Shown here: piece after piece, positions 17,107 to 24,545 of the stretch
How the letters are laid out: the number at the start of each line of letters is the position of its first letter
Numbering within the stretch: position 1 is the stretch's first letter
Origin: Ardenticatenaceae bacterium
GTDB lineage: Bacteria > Chloroflexota > Anaerolineae > Promineifilales > Promineifilaceae
Direction: 5' to 3'
Length of the DNA: 64,000 nucleotides
NCBI GenBank assembly: GCA_020634455.1
Contig: JACKBQ010000001.1
Span: 2,108,001-2,172,000, forward strand
Position numbers and translations under genes: made by a program
Notes under the pieces: generated by a model
Seen by the model: the letters and a program-made list of their open reading frames with translations, nothing else
The model's database searches: none
What the model was told of the DNA's origin: nothing

Positions 17107-18057
17107 ATGGCAGAAAAATTGGAAGGACGCGTCATCAAAACAATCAGTGGTTTTCACACCGTGGCCGTGGTCGGGCGTGAACCCGTCGTGGCCCAGATTG
17201 CCGGACGGCTGAAGCAGGAGTGGCAAACCACCACCCTCGTCGCCGCCGGGGATTGGGTCACCATTTCGCTCAACGCCGACGGCACGGGCACGGTGGAAGC
17301 TGTCGCCGAACGCACTTCGGTGCTGTCGCGCAGCCGCCCCACGGCCGCGCCTACCCGCAAAATGGCCGCCGACCAGGAGCAGGTGCTGGTGGCCAACCTC
17401 GACCAGGTGATTTTTGTCTTTGCCGTCAAAGACCCCACCTCCAACCTGCGCAAGCTGGACCGCTTTCTGGTGGTGGCGGAGATGAACGAACTGCCCGCCG
17501 TGATTTGCCTCAACAAGATTGATCTGGACAAAAAAGGGAAGGTCGCGGCGCAATTCCAGATGTATGCCGACATCGGCTACCCGGTTTTGCACACCAGCAC
17601 CCAAACGGGCCAGGGCGTCGCCGAACTTAAAGCGCTGCTGCACGACAAAATTTCCGTGCTGGCTGGGTCGTCGGGCGTGGGTAAATCGAGCCTGCTCAAC
17701 GAAATCCAGCCAGGGCTGGGGCTGAAGGTGAGCGCCGTCAGCGGGGCCACGGGCAAGGGGATGCACACCACGCGCTTTGCTGAGCTATTCCCGCTGGAGC
17801 AAGGTGGCTACGTGGCGGACACGCCCGGTATTCGCGGTCTGGCCCTGTTTGATCTGGAGCCGTACGAGCTGGACGCCTACTTTCGTGAAATTGCCCCGCT
17901 GGTAGAGAATTGTCGGTTTAGCGATTGCACCCACCGACACGAACCAGGTTGTGCGGTGCTGGCGGCGTTGCAAGACGGCCGTATCCACCCCGACCGCTAC
18001 CAAAGCTACCTCCGCCTCCGCGAGGAACATGAGGCGCTGGACGAAGAAAACTATTAG
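17107..18057 (+). CDS. rsgA: Ribosome small-subunit-dependent GTPase A
   Basis: 316-residue circularly permuted GTPase that checks late 30S subunit maturation. Order: an OB-fold (about 1-85), then the permuted G motifs NKID (G4), GSSGVGKSS (G1) and DTPGIRG (G3), and a C-terminal zinc site CRFSDCTHRHEPGC. It has the usual family length. TATAAT sits just upstream of the ATG and there is no ribosome-binding site, pointing to leaderless translation. The stop is followed by an AATCGGT-type repeat array. Confidence 0.93.
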   Translation: MAEKLEGRVIKTISGFHTVAVVGREPVVAQIAGRLKQEWQTTTLVAAGDWVTISLNADGTGTVEAVAERTSVLSRSRPTAAPTRKMAADQEQVLVANLDQVIFVFAVKDPTSNLRKLDRFLVVAEMNELPAVICLNKIDLDKKGKVAAQFQMYADIGYPVLHTSTQTGQGVAELKALLHDKISVLAGSSGVGKSSLLNEIQPGLGLKVSAVSGATGKGMHTTRFAELFPLEQGGYVADTPGIRGLALFDLEPYELDAYFREIAPLVENCRFSDCTHRHEPGCAVLAALQDGRIHPDRYQSYLRLREEHEALDEENY

Positions 18058-18060
18058 ACC

Positions 18061-18134
18061 AGTAATCGGTTAACGGTAATCGGTAATCGGTTTAAAACCA
18101 TACCGATTACGGTTCACTGTTTACCGATTACGGC
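18061..18134. repeat. AATCGGT-type array forming an inverted repeat
   Basis: AGTAATCGGTTAACGGTAAT... on the left and ...ACCGATTACGG/TTTACCGATTAC on the right give a hairpin just past the rsgA stop. Same family as 12034-12072 and 28497-28518. Confidence 0.7.
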
Positions 18135-18300
18135 ACTCTAATCAACCGATCGGTTGATGCCACGCTATCCATCCCACTGATTCCACAATCCACCCAAAGC
18201 AAACCAGATTTCCACCTGCCGATGGGTTACTTGGCCGCGCCCAAATTGTATGATGTTGCCATATTCGCAAAACCAACTGTAAAAATTAAGGAGCAGAATC

Positions 18301-18672
18301 ATGAGCAACAATTTGGATGACTTGAAAGAAAGTGAAAAAAGCAGCACCGGCCACAATGGCAACGTCATCATGGCCGTCATTTTTATTGTGGTCGGCGTCG
18401 GTCTCATTTTGAGCAATGTAGTGGGCTTTGAGTTTGACAACTGGTGGGTGCTGTTCATGCTCATCCCCGTTGGCTTTTTTGCCCAGAACATTTATCGTGA
18501 CTACCAAGAGAACGGCCGAATCACCCAGCGCAGCACCGGCAGCATCATCGTCACCATCGCCATCCTGGCCACAGCCGCCACCTTCCTGTTCGAGGCGATT
18601 AGCTGGAGCATGATCTGGCCCATCGGCCTGGTGATTGCCGGGATTGCCATGTTTTTAGGCAATCGATCCTGA
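18301..18672 (+). CDS. Small membrane protein, LiaI/LiaF-like
   Basis: 123 residues: a polar N terminus (about 1-22) and four hydrophobic segments (about 23-42, 46-62, 80-96, 101-118), resembling the membrane module of LiaI/LiaF-type proteins (DUF5668-like). AAGGAG lies 7 bases before the ATG. It is followed by a NarL/LiaS-type kinase and a LuxR-type regulator, the arrangement of cell-envelope stress systems in which a LiaF-like protein restrains the kinase. That role is inferred from context. Confidence 0.65.
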   Translation: MSNNLDDLKESEKSSTGHNGNVIMAVIFIVVGVGLILSNVVGFEFDNWWVLFMLIPVGFFAQNIYRDYQENGRITQRSTGSIIVTIAILATAATFLFEAISWSMIWPIGLVIAGIAMFLGNRS

Positions 18673-18771
18673 ATCGAGCAGTACGTGGGTTATAATGACC
18701 CAGGTTGATAGCCTATAGACGGCCGTTTGCCCTGAAACGCAGGCGGCCAATACCATTGGAACAACAAGCTG

Positions 18772-19995
18772 ATGCGTGATTTTTTTGCCAAAATGCAGAC
18801 AAGTGACGAACGAAACGGCCGTTTCTGGAACAGCTTCTTCTTCTGGTGGTCAGCGCTGTACGTGCTGGCCATCGGCGCGGCCGCCGTGCTGGGCTGGCAA
18901 GTTGAAGCGCAAACCACTAACCAGCGCTGGCTCGGCCTCATCCTTTGCTTGCTGCTCATCACCTCCCACCTGGCCCTGAAATGGTTGACGGGAAAATATG
19001 GAAATGGCCCCGCTCCCCTAAAATTTGGCCTGCCACAGATGACTTTCAGCATCGTTGCCTGGTTTTTCCTCATCCGCATCAGCCCCGTTTATTACCTGGT
19101 CTTATTTGGCCTGTTTAGCCAGCTTTACATCGTTTTGCCGCTGCGCTACGCTTCGGTTGGCGCGCTCGCCGTAGCGCTCATCATGGCCTACAACCAGACG
19201 CTCGGCTCAGGCGAAGGCTTCTCCTGGCAAATTGGGCTGATCTACCTGCTGATGGGCGTGGGCAGCATGGTGCTGGGCAGCTGGATCCACGCCATCATTC
19301 GCCAGAGCGAGGAACGGCGTGAGCTCATCGAGCAGCTCCAGGCTACCCAGGCCGAGCTAGCCGAAGCCGAGCGGCGGGCAGGCGTGCTGGATGAACGCCA
19401 GCGGCTGGCCCACGAAATCCACGACACGCTGGCGCAGGGCTTCATCAGCATCATCATGCAGCTGGAAACGGCCGAACAATCCCTGCCAACCCCCAACGAC
19501 CCACTCGCCCAGCAGCTCCACCAGGCCAAAGAAACCGCCCGCCACAACTTACAGCAAGCGCGCCGCGTGGTGTCCGATTTGCGGCCAGAAATTTTGGAAA
19601 ATGGCTCACTCATCGCCGCGCTGGAACGCACCGTGCAGCGCTGGAGCCAGCAGCACAACATCCCGGCCACCCTGCAAACCACCGGCACGCCACTGCCGCT
19701 GCATCCCGACGTAGATGTGACCCTGCTCCGAGCCACGCAAGAAGCGCTGGCCAACATCCACAAGCACGCCCAGGCACAAAACGTCAGCGTCACGCTGTCA
19801 TACATGGGCGACACGGTGCTGCTTGATGTGCAGGACGACGGCGTGGGGCTGAATGGCGCAAAACCATCTCCGTTTGGCGGCGGCTTTGGCCTGCAAGCAA
19901 TGCGCGAACGCGTAGCCCAATACAATGGCGAACTGCTGCTAGAAAGCGAACCGGGCGGTGGCACAACGCTGGTGGTTTCGATACCAATCACGTAG
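18772..19995 (+). CDS. NarL/LiaS-type sensor histidine kinase (HisKA_3)
   Basis: 407-residue kinase with about six N-terminal helices (about 18-170), a coiled linker rich in Glu/Arg, a HisKA_3 dimerisation domain with His217 in LAHEIHDTLAQGFIS, and an ATPase domain with EALANIHKHAQA, DDGVGL and GGFGLQAMRERV. It should phosphorylate the regulator encoded next. A TATAAT lies at 18691-18696 upstream. Its TAG stop is formed by the first bases of a palindromic GTAGAGACGTTGCA repeat, so the original C terminus may have been shortened. Confidence 0.9.
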   Translation: MRDFFAKMQTSDERNGRFWNSFFFWWSALYVLAIGAAAVLGWQVEAQTTNQRWLGLILCLLLITSHLALKWLTGKYGNGPAPLKFGLPQMTFSIVAWFFLIRISPVYYLVLFGLFSQLYIVLPLRYASVGALAVALIMAYNQTLGSGEGFSWQIGLIYLLMGVGSMVLGSWIHAIIRQSEERRELIEQLQATQAELAEAERRAGVLDERQRLAHEIHDTLAQGFISIIMQLETAEQSLPTPNDPLAQQLHQAKETARHNLQQARRVVSDLRPEILENGSLIAALERTVQRWSQQHNIPATLQTTGTPLPLHPDVDVTLLRATQEALANIHKHAQAQNVSVTLSYMGDTVLLDVQDDGVGLNGAKPSPFGGGFGLQAMRERVAQYNGELLLESEPGGGTTLVVSIPIT

Positions 19996-20038
19996 AGACG
20001 TTGCAATGCGTAGAGACGTTGCAATGCAACGTCTCTAC
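19992..20038. repeat. GTAGAGACGTTGCAATGC palindromic repeat
   Basis: Two direct copies of GTAGAGACGTTGCAATGC followed by the complement GCAACGTCTCTAC. It fills the gap between kinase and regulator genes and supplies the kinase stop codon. Similar GTAGAGACGTTGC repeats are widespread in cyanobacterial and Chloroflexota genomes. Confidence 0.8.
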
Positions 20039-20051
20039 ATGGGACACAAAA

Positions 20052-20687
20052 ATGGACACAATCAAACTCATCCTGGTAGACGATCATCCTGTGGTGCGGG
20101 AGGGGCTGGCGGGGATGCTGGCCGGGCAGCCGGATTTTGACGTGGTAGCCACAGCAACCGATGGCTCAGAGGCATTGCGGCTGGATACTGAGCATAAGCC
20201 GGATGTGATCTTGATGGATTTACGGATGCCGGGGATGGATGGGGTGACAGCGATTGGGGAGATCAAGGGAAAACGGCCGTCTGCTAACATTCTTGTGCTC
20301 ACCACCTACGACAGCGACGCCGACATCTTGCGGGCCATCGAAGCCGGGGCAACTGGCTATTTGCTCAAAGACACCCCCCGCGAAGAGCTGTACCGCGCCA
20401 TCCGTGCCGCCGCCAACGGCGAATCGGTGCTGGCCCCGGCCGTCGCCGCCCGCCTCATGACCCGGATGCGCGCCCCCGCCGAAGAAAACCTGAGCGCCCG
20501 CGAAATTGAGGTGCTGCAACTCGTGGCCAAAGGGTCCAGCAACCGGGAAATCGGCAAAAGCCTGCACATCAGCACTGCCACAGTGAAGACGCATCTCATC
20601 CACATTTTTAACAAGCTGGGGGTGACCGACCGCACAGCAGCCGTTACCGTTGCCCTGGAACGGCAAATCATCACTTTAGAACGTTAA
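20052..20687 (+). CDS. NarL/LuxR-family response regulator
   Basis: 211-residue regulator. The receiver domain has the acidic pocket (LVDDH), phospho-acceptor Asp56 in VILMDLRMPG and Lys in YLLKDTPREELY; the C-terminal LuxR helix-turn-helix is LSAREIEVLQLVAKG ... STATVKTHLIHIFNKL. It is the partner of the kinase just upstream. The in-frame ATG at 20001 lies inside the palindromic repeat and would add 17 repeat-encoded residues; the ATG at 20052 begins at the conserved MDTIKLILVDD and is preferred. Confidence 0.92.
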   Translation: MDTIKLILVDDHPVVREGLAGMLAGQPDFDVVATATDGSEALRLDTEHKPDVILMDLRMPGMDGVTAIGEIKGKRPSANILVLTTYDSDADILRAIEAGATGYLLKDTPREELYRAIRAAANGESVLAPAVAARLMTRMRAPAEENLSAREIEVLQLVAKGSSNREIGKSLHISTATVKTHLIHIFNKLGVTDRTAAVTVALERQIITLER

Positions 20688-20854
20688 CCGTGGTTAAATT
20701 TTGAATGATCCGCGAATTACTTTAGAGTTGACTCGCGTTTTGATCCATGTGATCAATCGTTAACCCGAAAATGAACCGCTTGCCTTGTTTTCTCTCTTTT
20801 TACTCCTGATAATGAACCTACATATCGTTGGGAGAAGAAATGGAGTAAACACAA

Positions 20855-21688
20855 ATGGTTCCCTCAATTTTATTGACCTTACGTGAAGGTCTAGAAGCAG
20901 CTCTCATTATCGGCATCGTTTTAGGCACATTAAACAAGTTCAACCGCACTGAGCTCAAGCCTGTTGTTTGGCTGGGTGCAGCTTCAGCAGCTGGCGTCAG
21001 CTTGCTGGTGGCAATTATTTTCCAACTGGTTGGGTTTGCTTTTGAAGGCACGGCGGAAGAAATTTTTGAAGGCATTACTATGCTGCTGGCGGCTGGCGTA
21101 CTCACCTGGATGATCTTCTGGATGGCCAAACACAGCCGCAATCTGAGCGCCAGCCTTGAATCAGAAGTGCGCCTGGCCACAACTGAAAAAGGCAAACAAG
21201 CGCTTTTTCTGGTTGCTTTTCTGGCTGTGGTGCGTGAGGGCATTGAGTTGGCGCTCTTCCTGACCGCTACTTCGTTAACGGCTGGCGGGTTGATGACGCT
21301 CATCGGCGCGGTGATCGGTTTAGCTGCCAGTGTGGTGTTGGCCCGGCTGTTATTCGCCAGCCTGATCAAGCTCAATTTGCGCCGCTTTTTCCTCATCACC
21401 AATATTTTGCTCATTGTTTTTGCGGCTGGCCTGGTGGCCTACGGCGTTCATGAACTGAACGAGGCGATGATCATCCCTGCCGTTATTGAGCATGTCTGGG
21501 ATATTAATTGGCTGCTGGATGAAAACAGCTTTGTGGGCGGCTTGATGAAGGTGCTCTTTGGCTACAACGGCAATCCGTCGCTGACGGAAGTGCTGGCTTA
21601 CATTACCTATTGTGTTGTTGTTGTCTTTGCCTTGTTTCGCAGCCAAACCGTACCTGCGCCTGTCGGCAAAACAGCTCAGGCCAGTTAG
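20855..21688 (+). CDS. FTR1-family iron permease
   Basis: 277-residue membrane protein with about seven helices and the two iron-handling REGxE motifs: REGLEAAL in the first helix and REGIELALF in the fourth. It should move ferric iron across the inner membrane, as EfeU/Ftr1 does. No EfeO/EfeB or multicopper oxidase partner is next to it. GGAG lies 8 bases before the ATG. A terminator made of two octamers lies 33 bp after the stop. The gene contains no ACGGCCGT copy. Confidence 0.88.
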   Translation: MVPSILLTLREGLEAALIIGIVLGTLNKFNRTELKPVVWLGAASAAGVSLLVAIIFQLVGFAFEGTAEEIFEGITMLLAAGVLTWMIFWMAKHSRNLSASLESEVRLATTEKGKQALFLVAFLAVVREGIELALFLTATSLTAGGLMTLIGAVIGLAASVVLARLLFASLIKLNLRRFFLITNILLIVFAAGLVAYGVHELNEAMIIPAVIEHVWDINWLLDENSFVGGLMKVLFGYNGNPSLTEVLAYITYCVVVVFALFRSQTVPAPVGKTAQAS

Positions 21689-21721
21689 CTAACTTTCCAT
21701 CCAAATAAACCAATCTTTAGG

Positions 21722-21756
21722 GGAACGGCCGTTGCGGATAACGGCCGTTCCTTTTT
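21722..21756 (+). terminator. Terminator built from two ACGGCCGT octamers
   Basis: GGAACGGCCGTT, a 6-nt loop (GCGGAT), AACGGCCGTTCC, then TTTTT: a perfect 12-bp stem whose two arms each contain one copy of the genome-wide octamer. It is positioned to end the FTR1 transcript. Confidence 0.82.
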
Positions 21757-21837
21757 CATTTCTGACGACTTTGCGTCCCATTCCCCGTAAAGGAAGCATA
21801 ATTTATGGTATGATGTGAGCCGCGAGGGGAACAGAAC

Positions 21838-21885
21838 AGTAACAAGTAAAATGTGAAAAGTAAAAAGTTGCCCACTTTTCACTAA
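21838..21885. repeat. AAAAGTAAAAAGT-type repeat
   Basis: Degenerate units (GTGAAAAGTAAAAAGT on the left, ACTTTTCACT on the right) just upstream of the ABC ATPase gene, related to 5989-6029 and 51007-51076. Confidence 0.6.
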
Positions 21886-21934
21886 TCAGGCAACTCCCCA
21901 CCTTTCCAAAAACCCTGTCCATCAGGAGACGAAA

Positions 21935-22714
21935 ATGAACAGTTGGGCCATTGAAACGCGGGGGCTAACCCGCCAGTTTGACAAAAAGATTGCCGTAGAC
22001 AACCTTGACCTTACCGTAAACAGCGGTGAGTTTTTTGGCTTTTTAGGGCCGAACGGCGCAGGCAAAAGCACGACCATCAACATGCTGGTAGGGCTGCTGC
22101 GCCCCACCAAAGGCACTGCCCTCATTGACGGCATTGATATGTGGGAAGAGCCGCTGGCGGCCAAAGCCCGCATCGGCGTCTTACCGGAAGGGATGCAGCT
22201 TTACCAACGGCTCACAGCGCGGGAGTACATCCGCTTTGCCGGGACGATGTACGGAGTCCCCAAAGCCGAAGTAGCGCAGCGCACGGAAGAGCTGCTGGAC
22301 CTGCTCACCCTGACGGATGATGCGGATAAGCTGATCATCGATTATTCCCACGGCATGCGGAAGAAGACGGCGCTGGCGGCGGCTGTTATTCATGCACCGC
22401 GCGTACTCTTTTTGGATGAGCCTTTTGAGGGGATTGATGCCATATCTGGCCGGATCATCCGGGACGTGCTGGGACGGCTGCGTGAACACGGCACTACCAT
22501 CTTTTTCTCCTCGCACATTTTGGAAGTGGTGGAACGGTTGTGTACGCGAGTGGCGGTGATTGCGAACGGCCGTCTCGTAGCCCAAGGCAGCATGGAAGAG
22601 TTACGCTATCAGGCCGAAACCGGCGAAGAGACCACCCTGGAAGAGCTGTTCCTGCGCGCGGTAGGCGCTTCCAGCGATTTGGAAGCGGAAGGCAGGTTGT
22701 CATGGCTGCGCTAG
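21935..22714 (+). CDS. ABC transporter ATP-binding protein
   Basis: 259-residue nucleotide-binding subunit: Walker A GPNGAGKST (38-46), Q-loop near VLPEGMQ, signature YSHGMRKK (variant of LSGGQ) and Walker B VLFLDEP with switch His in SSHILE. It is the DrrA/CcmA-like exporter type. The downstream permease start overlaps its stop by 13 bp, so the two form one complex. The substrate is unknown. Confidence 0.9.
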   Translation: MNSWAIETRGLTRQFDKKIAVDNLDLTVNSGEFFGFLGPNGAGKSTTINMLVGLLRPTKGTALIDGIDMWEEPLAAKARIGVLPEGMQLYQRLTAREYIRFAGTMYGVPKAEVAQRTEELLDLLTLTDDADKLIIDYSHGMRKKTALAAAVIHAPRVLFLDEPFEGIDAISGRIIRDVLGRLREHGTTIFFSSHILEVVERLCTRVAVIANGRLVAQGSMEELRYQAETGEETTLEELFLRAVGASSDLEAEGRLSWLR

Positions 22715-24414
22715 GTGAACCCAATCCGGCAAAATCGCAGCTGGGTACCCTATTTCGGCTGCGCGGCAAGCTGACGCTGCGCCAGTTCACCCGTGAAAGA
22801 GGCCGCATTATTGGCGCAATTGTGGTCATTTTGGTGTTTGCGCCCATCATCGTGGCGGCGTCTATTGGCACAGCAACCGGCTACCTCCGCCTGGAGGGCC
22901 AATGGCCCACGGCGCTGTTTGGGGGCGTGATGGTTGCCCTGTGGTTCATCTGGTTAGGCTTTCCCATCATCGCCACGTCCATCAACGAAAGCGCCGACAT
23001 TACCCGGCTGCTCGTCTTCCCCATTTCCCGGCGCGACCTGATCTTGAGTACGCTGCTGGGTACTTTGTTTGACTACCCCACCTACCTGATGCTGCCCTTG
23101 TTTGTGGCTGCTTTTATTGGGTTTGGCTTTACCGCTGCCTTTCCGGTGGTGCTGGTGGCTATTTTGCTTTGCTATGGGCACATGGTGCTCATCGGGCAGT
23201 TCATCTCCGTGACCATTGGCGGTATTTTACAAAGCCGCCGCTTCCGGGACGTTGCCATCATCTTTTTCTCACTGTTGGGCAGTTCTTGCTACTTCATCAA
23301 CCTCGCCTTCCAAAGCGGTATGGAGAGATTGTTTGATTCGCTATCACCGGGGCAGGAAGAAGCGTTTGCTGAATCTTTGGCTGGATTCCAGCCGCTAAAC
23401 ATTTTGCAATGGTTCCCGACTGGGGCACCGGCGCGAGCTGTGGAGCAGGCGTTGGCGGGGTCTTGGGGGAGTGCGCTGTTGTGGTTGGGGTATTCGGCCG
23501 TTATTTTGGCTGCGCTCACCTGGGTCTGGTTCCAACTGCTGAATCGGCTGGCCACTGGCGGAGGTTTCCTCATTGGCGGGCGGCCGCAGGAGGAAAAAGA
23601 AAAACCAGCGGCGCGTAAAACCAACCGTGGCTCTATTTTGGATGGGCTGCCGGATGATTTGGCAGTTTTGGTGGGCAAAGAGCTGCGCTCGGTGTGGCGC
23701 ATACCGCAGCGGCGCGTGGGATTGCTGCAAGGGGTGCTGGTGCCGTTTTTCATGATGGGACCGTTCCTGATTCCCGGTAGAAGCACGCCGGGTGCGTTTT
23801 CAACTTTCCCCAGTTGGTTTGCCTTGTCCATGCCAGTTTACGCATTGTTCCTTAGCTGGATCAATTCGCAAAACATGCTGGCCTGGGAGGGGCGGGGCTT
23901 GCCATCGCTGCTGCTAACACCGCAACCACGCTGGCGGCTTTTTTGGGCCAAAGGGATGGTGTTCTTTTTGATAAGCAGCGTCCCTTTTCTGGTGGTTTCT
24001 GGGCTGGTAGCTTTTTTTGCTGGCGGCTGGACGGCCGTACTGGTGATTCCCGTTGGCTTGGGACTGATTTTGTCAGCGATGGCGGTAACGGCCGTTTCCT
24101 CCGTCCTCTTCCCCATTCCCATCAATTTGGAAGCCAAGCGCACACGCGGGGCATTTCAATCTGGCGGCAACTTCAAAACGGGCTGCGCCTCCGTCACGGT
24201 CATTCCCATCAGCATTGCCGTGGTGAGCGTGCCGCCGGCGGCGCTGCTGGGTGTGGCTTACTATTTTGATTTGATTTGGCTGGGTGGGATAACGGCCGTT
24301 TTTGCCCTGATTTACGGCGTCGCACTTCTGTATGGTGGCTGTCGCCTGGCGGGGAATCTGCTGCTAGAGCGGGAGCCAGAGCTGGTGGCCGCAATGAAGC
24401 TGCCGGAAGAGTAA
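22702..24414 (+). CDS. ABC transporter permease (large ABC-2-like)
   Basis: 570-residue membrane protein with roughly twelve hydrophobic helices in two halves, separated by a polar region around 290-330 (RPQEEKEKPAARKTNRG). It forms the channel for the ATPase encoded just before it. The ATG at 22702 lies within the end of the ATPase gene, with GAAGGCAGG upstream; longer in-frame extensions would run deep into the ATPase gene. No substrate-specific motif was recognised. Confidence 0.82.
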   Translation: MAALGEPNPAKSQLGTLFRLRGKLTLRQFTRERGRIIGAIVVILVFAPIIVAASIGTATGYLRLEGQWPTALFGGVMVALWFIWLGFPIIATSINESADITRLLVFPISRRDLILSTLLGTLFDYPTYLMLPLFVAAFIGFGFTAAFPVVLVAILLCYGHMVLIGQFISVTIGGILQSRRFRDVAIIFFSLLGSSCYFINLAFQSGMERLFDSLSPGQEEAFAESLAGFQPLNILQWFPTGAPARAVEQALAGSWGSALLWLGYSAVILAALTWVWFQLLNRLATGGGFLIGGRPQEEKEKPAARKTNRGSILDGLPDDLAVLVGKELRSVWRIPQRRVGLLQGVLVPFFMMGPFLIPGRSTPGAFSTFPSWFALSMPVYALFLSWINSQNMLAWEGRGLPSLLLTPQPRWRLFWAKGMVFFLISSVPFLVVSGLVAFFAGGWTAVLVIPVGLGLILSAMAVTAVSSVLFPIPINLEAKRTRGAFQSGGNFKTGCASVTVIPISIAVVSVPPAALLGVAYYFDLIWLGGITAVFALIYGVALLYGGCRLAGNLLLEREPELVAAMKLPEE

Positions 24415-24416
24415 AA

Positions 24417-24470
24417 ATAGTGGCTGGTGGCTGGTACTAGAACTAACCGCTAGCCACCCTCTACTAACCG
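24417..24470. repeat. GTGGCTGGTGGCTGGTACTAG-type inverted repeat
   Basis: Direct units GTGGCTG on the left and CTAGCCACC on the right form an imperfect hairpin between the permease and the Lon-like gene. Confidence 0.5.
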
Positions 24471-24475
24471 TACCT

Positions 24476-24505
24476 TCGACAATTCCCCCTGCTTTCCACT
24501 ATAAT
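24476..24505 (+). promoter_or_regulatory. Sigma70-type promoter of the Lon-like gene
   Basis: TCGACA (24476-24481), an 18-bp spacer and TATAAT (24500-24505); 40 bp later the Lon-like gene starts. Confidence 0.6.
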
Positions 24506-24545
24506 GCAGCCACTTTTTTAGAAGAATATTTTTGTGGAGAGATGC

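Noticed and set aside
16834..17766. 310-codon open frame on the minus strand
   Set aside because: Spans the antisense of rsgA and the 5' end of the glutamine-synthetase-like gene in another frame; no support.
20001..20051. N-terminal extension of the NarL-type regulator
   Set aside because: Encoded by the GTAGAGACGTTGC palindromic repeat; the conserved receiver domain begins at the ATG at 20052.
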